Of a stretch of DNA of 64,000 bases, positions 34,649-43,098 are shown one piece after another. Source of the DNA: UBA2279 sp034399355 (lineage in GTDB: Bacteria; Actinomycetota; Coriobacteriia; Anaerosomatales; Anaerosomataceae); assembly GCA_034399355.1 (NCBI GenBank), contig JAXMMT010000009.1:207523-271522 (forward strand). Direction: 5' to 3'. Under the pieces are notes generated by a model. The model was given only the letters and a program-made list of their open reading frames with translations, was not told where the DNA came from and made no database searches. The position numbers and the translations under genes were made by a program. The first letter of the stretch is position 1, and the number at the start of each line of letters is the position of its first letter.

Positions 34649-35229
34649 TCAACGTCTCCGCTCACGGTCTCCCACGTGATACTACGCGGGAAATCCGTCA
34701 ATCCGATGCATCTGCCGGCGACTACAAGCCAGGCCGCGTCGGCGCTGTCGATGAGGCGTGCGGTCGCTCGGCCGACAACATCGCGAAACAGACGCCCCGC
34801 CGGCGTTTCAGGAACGATGCCCCAGCCGACCTCGTTCGAGATCACAATCGTGTCCCCTTCTCGGCTCCGCAGCTCCTCGACAAGGCTGGCAGCCTTCATG
34901 CCGAGCAGCGTCTCGGCTTCCTCGGACACGTGATCCGAGTCGTCCCACACGAGTTTCTCCATCATGCGCGCCACGAGCGTTCCGAGACACTCTATGACGA
35001 CACACTCGCGTCGGCTGACATCATCGAGCCACGTGATCGTGTCATCCACTTCAAGCGTTCGCCACTCAGTAGGACGTTCTGCCTGGTGACTGGCTATGCG
35101 CCGCGCCATCTCAGGATCGGTCTCGCGGCCGCCGGCTACCACAACGACCGGCCCACCGCGTGATGATGCCAGCTCAGCAGCAACTCTCGACTTGCCGCTG
35201 CGCGCGGGACCCGTGATGACCACAAGCAT
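34645..35229 (-). CDS. cobU: Bifunctional adenosylcobinamide kinase / guanylyltransferase
   Basis: 194 aa. P-loop VVITGPARSGKSRVAAELA, then VVAGGRETDPEMARRIASHQ, RPTEWRTLEVD, VIECLGTLVARMM, and VISNEVGWGIVPETPAGRLF. Supplies AdoCbi-GDP to CobS. Starts 0-1 bp after the rluB stop and overlaps cobT by 4 bp. Confidence 0.93.
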   Translation of the reverse strand: MLVVITGPARSGKSRVAAELASSRGGPVVVVAGGRETDPEMARRIASHQAERPTEWRTLEVDDTITWLDDVSRRECVVIECLGTLVARMMEKLVWDDSDHVSEEAETLLGMKAASLVEELRSREGDTIVISNEVGWGIVPETPAGRLFRDVVGRATARLIDSADAAWLVVAGRCIGLTDFPRSITWETVSGDVE

Positions 35230-35985
35230 CTACACACCTCCATCGGTGGATGCGGACTCCAGTAGCGCCTGCACCTCTGAAAGCTCCAGTGGCCGGACGT
35301 GTCCCTCGGCCAGATCACCGAGGCTGACCGGACCGAAACGCTCGCGGCACAGCCGCATGACCGGGTGGCGAATGTAGGAGAACATGCGCCTGACCTGCCT
35401 CTTCCGGCCCTCTGAGATAGTGATTCGCACGTCGGTCCACTCGTCACCGTTCACGAGGCGCTCGATCTCTGCGGGGCGCGTTGGCCCATCATCGAGTTCG
35501 ACACCCCGCTGCAGTCTCCCTAGATCCGAGTCGCTTGGATGCCCCGCGACGCGTGCAACATACGACTTGCTCACGTGAAACCGCGGGTGCATGAGCCTGT
35601 TCGCGAACTCCCCGTCGTCGGTGAGCAGAAGCAGTCCCGTGGTGTCCTTGTCGAGACGACCGACGGTGAAGAGCCGCCGCCCGTCCTGTGGGAAGAACTC
35701 CGTGACTGTCGCGCGGCCCTCCGGATCATCCAGAGTCGTCACGTAACCGGCGGGTTTGTTCAGCGCGTAGTGGACGCACTGTCCCGGAGGCGACACCTCT
35801 ACCCCGTCGACCGCGACGACATCGCGTCCGTCCACGACTCGTACTCCCAACTCAGTGCAGACCACGCCGTTGATGCTCACGCGACTTCCGGTGATATACT
35901 CCTCACTCGCGCGCCGAGACGCCACACCACAGCGCGCAAGGTACTTCTGGAGCCGTTCACCCTCCCGGGGAGTCTCACTCGACAT
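35230..35985 (-). CDS. rluB: Pseudouridine synthase, RluB/RsuA family
   Basis: 251 aa from ATG 35985 (MSSETPREGERLQKYLARCG), overlapping the end of scpB by 11 bp; the 36045 start would put a low-complexity Arg/Thr extension inside scpB and is rejected. S4 domain (about 10-70: RLQKYLARCGVASRRASEEY), then the catalytic VGRLDKDTTGLLLLTDDGEF with the Asp, and GRKRQVRRMFSYI. Probably modifies 23S rRNA. scpA-scpB-rluB is a classic gene order. Confidence 0.93.
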   Translation of the reverse strand: MSSETPREGERLQKYLARCGVASRRASEEYITGSRVSINGVVCTELGVRVVDGRDVVAVDGVEVSPPGQCVHYALNKPAGYVTTLDDPEGRATVTEFFPQDGRRLFTVGRLDKDTTGLLLLTDDGEFANRLMHPRFHVSKSYVARVAGHPSDSDLGRLQRGVELDDGPTRPAEIERLVNGDEWTDVRITISEGRKRQVRRMFSYIRHPVMRLCRERFGPVSLGDLAEGHVRPLELSEVQALLESASTDGGV

Positions 35986-36625
35986 CGTCGTAGACGTCCT
36001 CGTCCTCGTCATCTTCCTCAACGTCCTCGACATCCTCGTCCTCAAACGTGGGACCGTCGAGTGCGTTCAGCCGCTCGCGGATCGCCCTCTCGGTGTCGGG
36101 GTCGGGCGCGAACTCGTTGAGCGGCGGCAGCTCCGACAAGTCGCGCAAGCCGAACTTCTCCAGGAATGCACGCGTCGTCCCGTACAGGATGGCGTTTCCC
36201 GGATTCTTGTCACGACCTGCCTCGTGCACGAGTCTCTTCTCCACAAGCGACGCGATCACGGCTTCACTGTTGACACCGCGTACCGCGTTCACGCCCGTAC
36301 GAGTCACCGGCTGGTGGTACGCGATGACCGCAAGCGCTTCCAGCGCGGCCTGGGACAGCCGGCGAGTGTCCCACGAGAGGACGAACTGCTCCACGTAGGG
36401 ATGGTGCGCCGGGTGCGTGTACATACGCCAGCCCCCTGCAACCTCACGCAGCTGGAAGCCACGCTCCTGCTCGGCATATTCCTTGGAGAGGCCGTGTAGC
36501 GCCTTCTCCACCCCGGCGGGCGTCGACTCCACGATCTTGGCGAGACGCGCCGCGGTGACCGGTTCGTCCGAGACGAACAGCAGTGCTTCAAGCGGTCCGC
36601 GCAGCTCGTCGGTCCGATTGCTCAT
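35975..36625 (-). CDS. scpB: Segregation and condensation protein B
   Basis: 216 aa. Two winged-helix domains (ALLFVSDEPVTAARLAKIVE; FVLSWDTRRLSQAALEALAV, IAYHQPVTRTGVNAVRGVNS, LVEKRLVHEAG, YGTTRAFLEKFGL). Forms the SMC-ScpAB condensin complex. The last 25 residues are almost entirely Asp, Glu and Val, a strongly acidic tail. Overlaps scpA by 4 bp. Confidence 0.95.
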   Translation of the reverse strand: MSNRTDELRGPLEALLFVSDEPVTAARLAKIVESTPAGVEKALHGLSKEYAEQERGFQLREVAGGWRMYTHPAHHPYVEQFVLSWDTRRLSQAALEALAVIAYHQPVTRTGVNAVRGVNSEAVIASLVEKRLVHEAGRDKNPGNAILYGTTRAFLEKFGLRDLSELPPLNEFAPDPDTERAIRERLNALDGPTFEDEDVEDVEEDDEDEDVYDDVE

Positions 36626-37368
36626 CGGTCCTCCTTCTCGATACTGGCGACCTCGATATCGCCGAAGTGTACGTCTTGCTTGAGCCGCACGGCTCCGCGC
36701 TTGTAGAGCTCCAGGATCGCAAGGAAGGTCACGACGAGTTCCTCACGCGTGCCGCCTGACAAAAGGAGCTCGGAAAACATCACCCGGCCCTGGTTGCGCA
36801 TGGCCTGCGCAACGGTCTCCACATGAGCTTCCAGACTGATTGGGGCCGAAGCGATATGCCCGGCCTCTAGCAAGAATACCTCACGTTTGTAGACAAGGTC
36901 GGCACAGATGACAGCCAGCCCACGCATGGTCACACCCTCGAGGTAATCCGGCATCAAACGCAAGAACGGTTCCTCGAGCCCTGCCGCACGCGAGTGCATG
37001 CGCGAAGTGACCTCGAAGCGCGCGGCTAGCTCAGCGGCTGCGTTTTTGAACTGCTTGTACGCGAGCAGGCGTGCGACAAGCAGTTCACGGGCCTCTTCGG
37101 CAGGCATCCCCTCGAACTCATCGAGTTCGAGAACGATATCTCGGGGCAGGAGCGACGCGGCCTTCAATTCCAGGAGCGTTGCGGCAACGAGCAGAAAATC
37201 GCTGGCGACGTCCAGGTCGAGCTCCTGTATTCGGTCGATGTATTCCAGGTACTGGTCGGCGATCTCGGAAATGGACAGCTCGGCAATATCGACCTTCTGC
37301 CGGGCGACGAGATGCAACAGCAGATCGAACGGTCCCTCGAAGATGTCTGTCTTTACCGTGTAGCCCAT
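36622..37368 (-). CDS. scpA: Segregation and condensation protein A
   Basis: 248 aa kleisin. N-terminal FEGPFDLLLHLVARQKVDIA and ISEIADQYLEYIDR, then DVASDFLLVAATLLELKAAS LLPR (interrupted here), and a C-terminal winged helix (VTFLAILELYKRGAVRLKQD, FGDIEVASI). Bridges SMC heads with ScpB. Starts 6 bp after the trpS stop. Confidence 0.95.
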   Translation of the reverse strand: MGYTVKTDIFEGPFDLLLHLVARQKVDIAELSISEIADQYLEYIDRIQELDLDVASDFLLVAATLLELKAASLLPRDIVLELDEFEGMPAEEARELLVARLLAYKQFKNAAAELAARFEVTSRMHSRAAGLEEPFLRLMPDYLEGVTMRGLAVICADLVYKREVFLLEAGHIASAPISLEAHVETVAQAMRNQGRVMFSELLLSGGTREELVVTFLAILELYKRGAVRLKQDVHFGDIEVASIEKEDR

Positions 37369-37374
37369 CGGTGC

Positions 37375-38370
37375 CTAACCAGCGTCGATGTGGAGCGCCT
37401 TGCGCACGTCCGCCATAAGCTCGTCGACCGCCGGGCGTACACGGGCGGCTCCCTCAGAGAGCACCTCCCACGCATAGCCTGGCGTGTTCGCCAATCCTAG
37501 ACGGCGCTCACGGAATGGCGCGAGATACGCGTTCAAATCCTCAACCAGCGCGCGCTTGTGCGCGACGCAGCCGCACTCGGCAACCCGGCAGCACCGGTCG
37601 AACTCGGCGACCTCGGCGGAACCACCAACGAGTTTGTGGATCTGGTGCAGCGGACAGATGTCGGGGTCGCCTGGATCGGTCTTCAGCTTACGAGCAGGAT
37701 CGGTCATCATGCTCATGACCTTGGCGGCGGTCTCCTCGGCGGTCTCAGACAGGTAGATCGCGTTGCCATAGGACTTCGACATCTTGCGACCGTCGGTTCC
37801 CGGCACGCGCCCGCCCGCCTTGGCGATCATCGCCTGCGGCTCTTTCAACAGCTTCCCGTAGGTGTTATTGAAACGACGCGCGATCTCGCGCGTGAGTTCC
37901 AGATGTGGCAACTGGTCCTCGCCCACCGGCACGATGTCGCCGCGCACGATCGTGATATCTGCGGCCTGCATGAGCGGATACATGAAGAAACCAACGTTGC
38001 CGAGGTCCTTCTCGGTGATCTGCTCGCGCTGCTCCTTGTAGCTGGGCACACGCTCGAGCCACGGCATCGGCGCAACCATCGCGAGATACATCGTGAGCTC
38101 GGCCACCTCGGGCACATCGGACTGACGGTAGATCGTGGCCTTCTCGGGATCGATACCGGCCGCCACCCAGTCGAGCACCATCTCTTCGGTGTACCGGCGA
38201 ACCGACGATGTGTCCGCCCAATCGGAGGTGAGTGCATGCCAGTCTGCCACGAAGTAGTACGCCTCGTAGGCCTCCTGGAGCTCCCGCATGTTCATGAGGT
38301 TTCCGAACCAATGGCCGAGGGTAAGACGACCGGTCGGGCGGTAGCCGGTGAGCACGCGCTTCTTCGTCAT
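37375..38370 (-). CDS. trpS: Tryptophan-tRNA ligase
   Basis: 331 aa from ATG 38370 (MTKKRVLTGYRPTGRLTLGH), with GAGGAGACC upstream; the 38442 start adds an unconvincing leader. HIGH-type signature PTGRLTLGHWFGN, MYLAMVAPMPWLERVPSYKE, PVGEDQLPHLELTREIA, and KMSKS motif DGRKMSKSYGN. A cysteine-rich insert (CPLHQIHKL, CRVAECGCVAHKRAL) recalls TrpRS variants with an Fe-S or zinc site. No T-box leader is seen in the 78-bp gap upstream. Confidence 0.95.
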   Translation of the reverse strand: MTKKRVLTGYRPTGRLTLGHWFGNLMNMRELQEAYEAYYFVADWHALTSDWADTSSVRRYTEEMVLDWVAAGIDPEKATIYRQSDVPEVAELTMYLAMVAPMPWLERVPSYKEQREQITEKDLGNVGFFMYPLMQAADITIVRGDIVPVGEDQLPHLELTREIARRFNNTYGKLLKEPQAMIAKAGGRVPGTDGRKMSKSYGNAIYLSETAEETAAKVMSMMTDPARKLKTDPGDPDICPLHQIHKLVGGSAEVAEFDRCCRVAECGCVAHKRALVEDLNAYLAPFRERRLGLANTPGYAWEVLSEGAARVRPAVDELMADVRKALHIDAG

Positions 38371-38448
38371 AGGCGGGGTGGTCTCCTCGGTTGGAATGCG
38401 GTCGGTCAGTATCATACCGCAGGCCGCCCACGCTGCGGACATCCCCGC

Positions 38449-39126
38449 CTAGCCGAATGACGCGCCCGTGAGCAGATACAGCAGCGGGTCGACCGTGATA
38501 CTCAGGTACGCGCCGACAATGTCGATGTGGAACAGCTGGGGCAGCAGCAGCAACGCACCGAACACGACCATGATGCCGTATCGCTCGAAGCGATGGTAAT
38601 GGTGCAGCGCCTCATCGCTGAGGAACACCGGGAGCACGCGTGAGCCGTCCAACGGCGGTATCGGGATAAGGTTGAAGAACATGAGTACCAGGTTGAAATA
38701 CGCGATCAAAAAACAGCCGAGCCAGATCCACTCCATGATGCTTCCCGCGCCTAGGCCGGCAAAGCTCATGAAGAGCTCGACGGCGCGCGCTGAAAGGCCG
38801 GCGATGACCGCAAGCACGAGGTTGGTCGCCGGACCGGCGAGTCCTGTGAGCAGCATCCCCTTGCGATAGTCGCGGAAGTACGCAGGCTGTATCGGCACGG
38901 GCTTGGCATAGCCGAACGGCGGCAGGCCTCCCGCCAGAAGCAACAGCGGCAGCAGCACCGTACCGAACGGATCGATATGCTTCACGGGGTTCAGGGACAG
39001 GCGTCCCCGCGACTTCGCCGTCGGGTCTCCGAGGCGGTACGCCACGTAGCCGTGCGCCACCTCATGGAACACGATCGAGGGAATCGCAATCGCAAACATC
39101 AGTATGCGTGGAACGATATCTGACAT
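38449..39126 (-). CDS. Site-2 protease family (M50) membrane metalloprotease
   Basis: 225 aa with about five to six hydrophobic helices. Zinc motif IVFHEVAHGYVAYRLGDPT (HExxH) and the C-terminal NLIPIPPLDGSRVL (Asp ligand). This is the short RseP-independent type without PDZ, often annotated YwhC/SREBP-like. The substrate is unknown. Lies between trpS and the cca gene. Confidence 0.9.
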   Translation of the reverse strand: MSDIVPRILMFAIAIPSIVFHEVAHGYVAYRLGDPTAKSRGRLSLNPVKHIDPFGTVLLPLLLLAGGLPPFGYAKPVPIQPAYFRDYRKGMLLTGLAGPATNLVLAVIAGLSARAVELFMSFAGLGAGSIMEWIWLGCFLIAYFNLVLMFFNLIPIPPLDGSRVLPVFLSDEALHHYHRFERYGIMVVFGALLLLPQLFHIDIVGAYLSITVDPLLYLLTGASFG

Positions 39127-39140
39127 GGGCGCCTTTCGGG

Positions 39141-41828
39141 TCAGCCGTTCGCGTGCTTGCGGGCGAGCCGGCGCAGATTCGCCAGTTCGGCATCCCTGCC
39201 GACAGCATGCCCGTCCAATCGGTCAGCACGAGCCTTGCCAAGGATACCAGAGAAGTAGGGACCCGGCGTGAGGCCGAGAGAGACGAGATCATCGCCCGTC
39301 ACGGCCGTCTCGATACGTGCAAGGACACTCACGAAGCGCTCGATTCTCTCGCGACCCGTGGTGTCAGACGCAGCCCATAGGTAGACGAGCGTTTCCGCCG
39401 GCAGCTCTGCGAGCAGGGCGTACAAGCGACTGTCACGCATGCCACGCCGATCACGCAGCCGCGCAAGCACGGACTCGCGCTTCTCGGCAGCCATGATGAT
39501 CGGCGTACCGTACTCGCGCCCGAAGCGCAACCAGCGCGTCCAACGCTCCGCCGCCGCCCGCGAAACAGTCGCGGCAAAGGGAACGAGCAGCGTGACACGA
39601 CGACGCGGTTCGCGGTCGAACGAGTCCGCAAGCGTGCGGTACGCAGCTTCCGTCAGCGCGAGTTCGTCCAACACGCGCCCAGCACGCGCGCCATCGGGCA
39701 GCAGCAGCTCCAGTACACCGAGCTCATGAAGTCGCCGCATGATCGGTGCAACCAAATCCTCGTCGATGGTGTCCAAAATCTCCTCGCGCATCCGCGCCCC
39801 GCTGACTTCATCGAGCATCTGCATGTCCACGGCCTGACGAAGCAATGCTTCGGTCGACGGATCGAGGGTGAAGCCATAACGTCGCTCGAAACGCACAGCG
39901 CGCAGCACGCGGGTCGGGTCTTCGACGAACGACAGCGAATGCAGCGTCCGTATGACGCCTCGCCCCAGGTCGTGTAGCCCGCCGAAGGGATCGGCTATGA
40001 TGCCGAAACACTCGGCGTTGATACACGCTGCCAGGGCGTTGACCGAGAAGTCGCGACGGAACAGGTCTTGGCGCAATGAAGAGCGCTCCACCGTCGGAAG
40101 CGCGCCTGGTCGCGTGTAGTACTCCGTACGTGCGCTGGTGATGTCCACGTGCAACGTCTTGCTCAGGATCAGCACCGCGGTGCCGAAGCGGCGGTGCACC
40201 CGTACGCGTCCTCCAAGACGCGTGGCGGCGCGTTCGGCGAACGCCAGGCCGTCTCCCTCTATCACGATGTCGATGTCGAGGTTCGGCCTGCCAAGGAGCA
40301 TGTCGCGCACGAAGCCGCCCACGACATGCGCGCGCAGTCCGTCCTCATCGGCCAAACGTCCGAGCGCTTCCACTGCCTCTCGGGCGGGCCGGGGCAGCAG
40401 ATGCTGCACCGATGCCATGAAACGTTTGGACGCCTCACTCCGCTCATGCGTCACGGCACGGTCAAGATACGCGTCTCCGTGCTCCGCCCGCAGCAAGTCC
40501 TTGCGCGTGACGATGCCCACCAGCTCATCGTCCTCGACGACCGGCACACGGCCGATGCCCGAGCGCGCAAGAAGACGCTCGAGCTCGCCGAGATCCGTCT
40601 GCGGAACGACCACTCGCGGTTGCCGTGCCATGAACCCGGTGACCGGCGCATGATCGAGTCCGTGTCGCACCGCTTTGTCGACATCTTTCCGCGTCACGAG
40701 ACCGACCAGCTCCCCGTCCCCTATGACCGGCAACCCGCCGTGCCCCCACGTCGCCATCAGACGTCCCGCCTCCGCCATCGTCGTCTCGGGCGAGATCGTC
40801 CGCACCGGCGAACTCATGATGTCACGTGCGCGTAGCGGCGGCGGCACCTCGAGCTCGAGCGCTTCACGGAGGCGTTTGAGTACTTCGTCGGGCGTCCCAT
40901 CCTTCAACGCGGCTGATGCGGCCTGAGGGTGCCCACCGCCACCCAGGTGACCCAGCACAGCGCTGATATCGATCTCGGCCACGCGTGAGCGCCCGACGAC
41001 ATGCAGCCGCTCGGACATCCGCACGACAGCCAGAGCGACGCGGTAACCCAGGTCTTCGCAGAGGTAGTGCGTCAGGACACTGGCCGAGTCCACGTACTCA
41101 TCGGTCACTGCGGTGCCAACGGCGATCTCCTGGCCATGGATGTCCCAGACCTGCAGCGAGTCCAGCACCGCTTCCAACAGCGCCCGTTGCCCCGGCGTCA
41201 GCGAACGTGCCAGGAACCGTGTGACAACCTCCAGGTCAGCACCCGCCGACATAAGGAAGACGACCGCTTCAGCATCGTACGCCGTTGTGTTGGGATAGGT
41301 GAGCGAACCCGTGTCCTCATGGATGCCGAGCAGCATCGCACTCGCCTCGAGCGGCGTCACGTCGATGCCCCGCTGTCGGATCTCGTGTACGAGGATCGAT
41401 GTGGCCGCCCCGACATTCATCGAATGGTCATCGGCTACCACCAGGTCACCTTCGGCTCTCGGGTGGTGATCGTATACGACGATCTCCACGCCCGGCCGAC
41501 GCGCGACATCGCCAACCTCGCCCACGCGTCCCGGATCACGGGTATCCACCATGATGACTCGCTCGATCGCTTCGGGATCGATCGCCCGCACGTCTATGAA
41601 CTCCAGGAACTCCTCGTGAAGGTTATGGAAGTCGCGCACGTTGGCGTTCTGGCTGCCGAGAAAGACCGCCTTCGAACCCCGGTAGAGCTTGGTGGCCGCT
41701 ATCATCGCGGCGTACGCGTCGAAATCCGGATTCGCGTGCCCCACGACAAGCTGCGTCGCCTCAGGCGCTCGCGTCTGTGTACGGCGCCGCACAGCTCTAG
41801 ACCTCGTGGAAGAGTGGCGGCGCTTCAA
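39141..41828 (-). CDS. CCA tRNA nucleotidyltransferase fused to DHH phosphoesterase and CBS domains
   Basis: 895 aa. About residues 25-200 are a DHH domain (GHANPDFDAYAAMIAA, VDTRDPGRV, VVYDHHPRAEGDL), followed by DHHA1 (LGHLGGGGHPQAASAAL). About 335-460 are two CBS domains (RDIMSSPVRTISPETTMAEA; GFMARQPRVVVPQTDL). About 490-890 are a class II nucleotidyltransferase and RNA-binding helices (VVGGFVRDMLLGRPNLDIDI, RRDFSVNALAACIN, DPTRVLRAVRFERRYG). Adds CCA or A to tRNA 3' ends. Start uncertain: 41828 overlaps the upstream gene; GTG 41792 with GAGGTC upstream is a good alternative. The architecture is known in Aquifex/Clostridia-like taxa. Confidence 0.9.
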   Translation of the reverse strand: MKRRHSSTRSRAVRRRTQTRAPEATQLVVGHANPDFDAYAAMIAATKLYRGSKAVFLGSQNANVRDFHNLHEEFLEFIDVRAIDPEAIERVIMVDTRDPGRVGEVGDVARRPGVEIVVYDHHPRAEGDLVVADDHSMNVGAATSILVHEIRQRGIDVTPLEASAMLLGIHEDTGSLTYPNTTAYDAEAVVFLMSAGADLEVVTRFLARSLTPGQRALLEAVLDSLQVWDIHGQEIAVGTAVTDEYVDSASVLTHYLCEDLGYRVALAVVRMSERLHVVGRSRVAEIDISAVLGHLGGGGHPQAASAALKDGTPDEVLKRLREALELEVPPPLRARDIMSSPVRTISPETTMAEAGRLMATWGHGGLPVIGDGELVGLVTRKDVDKAVRHGLDHAPVTGFMARQPRVVVPQTDLGELERLLARSGIGRVPVVEDDELVGIVTRKDLLRAEHGDAYLDRAVTHERSEASKRFMASVQHLLPRPAREAVEALGRLADEDGLRAHVVGGFVRDMLLGRPNLDIDIVIEGDGLAFAERAATRLGGRVRVHRRFGTAVLILSKTLHVDITSARTEYYTRPGALPTVERSSLRQDLFRRDFSVNALAACINAECFGIIADPFGGLHDLGRGVIRTLHSLSFVEDPTRVLRAVRFERRYGFTLDPSTEALLRQAVDMQMLDEVSGARMREEILDTIDEDLVAPIMRRLHELGVLELLLPDGARAGRVLDELALTEAAYRTLADSFDREPRRRVTLLVPFAATVSRAAAERWTRWLRFGREYGTPIIMAAEKRESVLARLRDRRGMRDSRLYALLAELPAETLVYLWAASDTTGRERIERFVSVLARIETAVTGDDLVSLGLTPGPYFSGILGKARADRLDGHAVGRDAELANLRRLARKHANG

Positions 41829-43098
41829 CAGGCGTGTCGCTCAGACGCAACCCCGCTCTGAAACGCGACTCCGCCTCCGGCAGGCGAGACTCATTGCTCG
41901 TGTACAGCGTCGCGATGACGTCCCCGGTCTTCACACGATCACCGACCTTGTGCGCCATCACGAGCCCGGCCCCAAGATCGATATCGTCTTCCTTGCGCGC
42001 TCTTCCTGCTCCAAGCGCCATGGCCGAGCGACCCACACCTTCGGCATCGAAACCAGCAACGTAGCCGTCGCGGTCCGCGAGCACGTCGTACGTGATCGCG
42101 GCGAGGGTCAGCAGCGTGGGATCGTCGGCGATGCGCGCATCACCGCCCTGGGCTGCCACCCACGCCCGGAACGTATCGAGCGCGCGTCCCGAGGCGATGG
42201 AGTCGACGAGTTTGTCTCGGCCTTCATGCTCATCAGTCACCACGCCGCCCAAGACAAGCATCTTCGCCCCGAGCGCAAGACAGAGCTCAGTGAGGTCCGC
42301 GGGTCCCTCACCACGCAGCGTGGCGATGGCTTCCCGCACCTCCAGCGCATTACCCACGGCACGGCCAAGCGGTTGACCCATGTCACTCATCACACACACC
42401 ACCGTACGCCCCATGAGCTCGCCGACACGCGTGAGTTCCGCCGCAAGGTCACGCGCCTGTTCTTCGGTCTTCATGAACGACCCCGAGCCGACTTTCACGT
42501 CGAGTACGATCGCGTCAGCGCCCCCCGCAACCTTCTTGCTCATGATCGAGCCGACGATAAGCGGGATGGCCGGCACAGTCGCAGTCACGTCTCGAAGGGC
42601 GTACATCCTCTTGTCAGCGGGATCAACGTCCGCGCTCTGCGCGATGACCGCAACGCCCACGTCGCGCACTTGCGCCTCGAATGCCTCTGGTTCCATGGTG
42701 ACCGAGAAACCCGGTATCGACTCGAGTTTGTCGAGCGTTCCCCCCGTATGTCCCAACCCGCGGCCACTCATCTTCGCAACAGGTACGCCGCAGCTGGCTA
42801 CCAGCGGTGCGAGTACCATCGTGGTCGTGTCACCGACGCCGCCGGTGGAGTGCTTATCGACCTTGACGCCCGGGATCGCGGATAGGTCGACAATACGACC
42901 TGACTCGGTCATGGCCTTGGTAAGCGCCACCGTCTCCTGACCGTCCAGCCCATTCAGGAATGCGGCCATCAGCCACGCCGCCATCTGGTAGTCGGGCATC
43001 TCACCACTCACGAAGGCGTCCACCAACCGCTTCAACTCTTCGGGAGAGTGCGTGCCACCGTCGCGTTTGAGCTCGATAAGTTCCAGCAGCGACCTCAT
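41797..43098 (-). CDS. Pyrimidine-nucleoside / thymidine phosphorylase
   Basis: 433 aa from ATG 43098, overlapping the deoB stop as ATGA (the 43296 start lies within deoB). Family signature GVKVDKHSTGGVGDTTTMVL and SGRGLGHTGGTLDKLESIPG, then VGSIMSKKVAGGADAIVLDV and a C-terminal glycine-rich/beta domain (AMALGAGRARKEDDIDLGAG). Cleaves thymidine or uridine with phosphate. Works with DeoB in nucleoside catabolism. Confidence 0.94.
   Translation of the reverse strand: MRSLLELIELKRDGGTHSPEELKRLVDAFVSGEMPDYQMAAWLMAAFLNGLDGQETVALTKAMTESGRIVDLSAIPGVKVDKHSTGGVGDTTTMVLAPLVASCGVPVAKMSGRGLGHTGGTLDKLESIPGFSVTMEPEAFEAQVRDVGVAVIAQSADVDPADKRMYALRDVTATVPAIPLIVGSIMSKKVAGGADAIVLDVKVGSGSFMKTEEQARDLAAELTRVGELMGRTVVCVMSDMGQPLGRAVGNALEVREAIATLRGEGPADLTELCLALGAKMLVLGGVVTDEHEGRDKLVDSIASGRALDTFRAWVAAQGGDARIADDPTLLTLAAITYDVLADRDGYVAGFDAEGVGRSAMALGAGRARKEDDIDLGAGLVMAHKVGDRVKTGDVIATLYTSNESRLPEAESRFRAGLRLSDTPVEAPPLFHEV

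Noticed and set aside
32838..35229. Cobalamin riboswitch upstream of the cob genes
   Set aside because: Genes overlap or abut throughout rluB-cobU-cobT-cobS, leaving no leader, and no conserved cobalamin-box sequence is visible.
38371..38448. T-box leader before trpS
   Set aside because: Only 78 bp separate trpS from the M50 protease stop, and no T-box sequence or terminator/antiterminator pair is seen.
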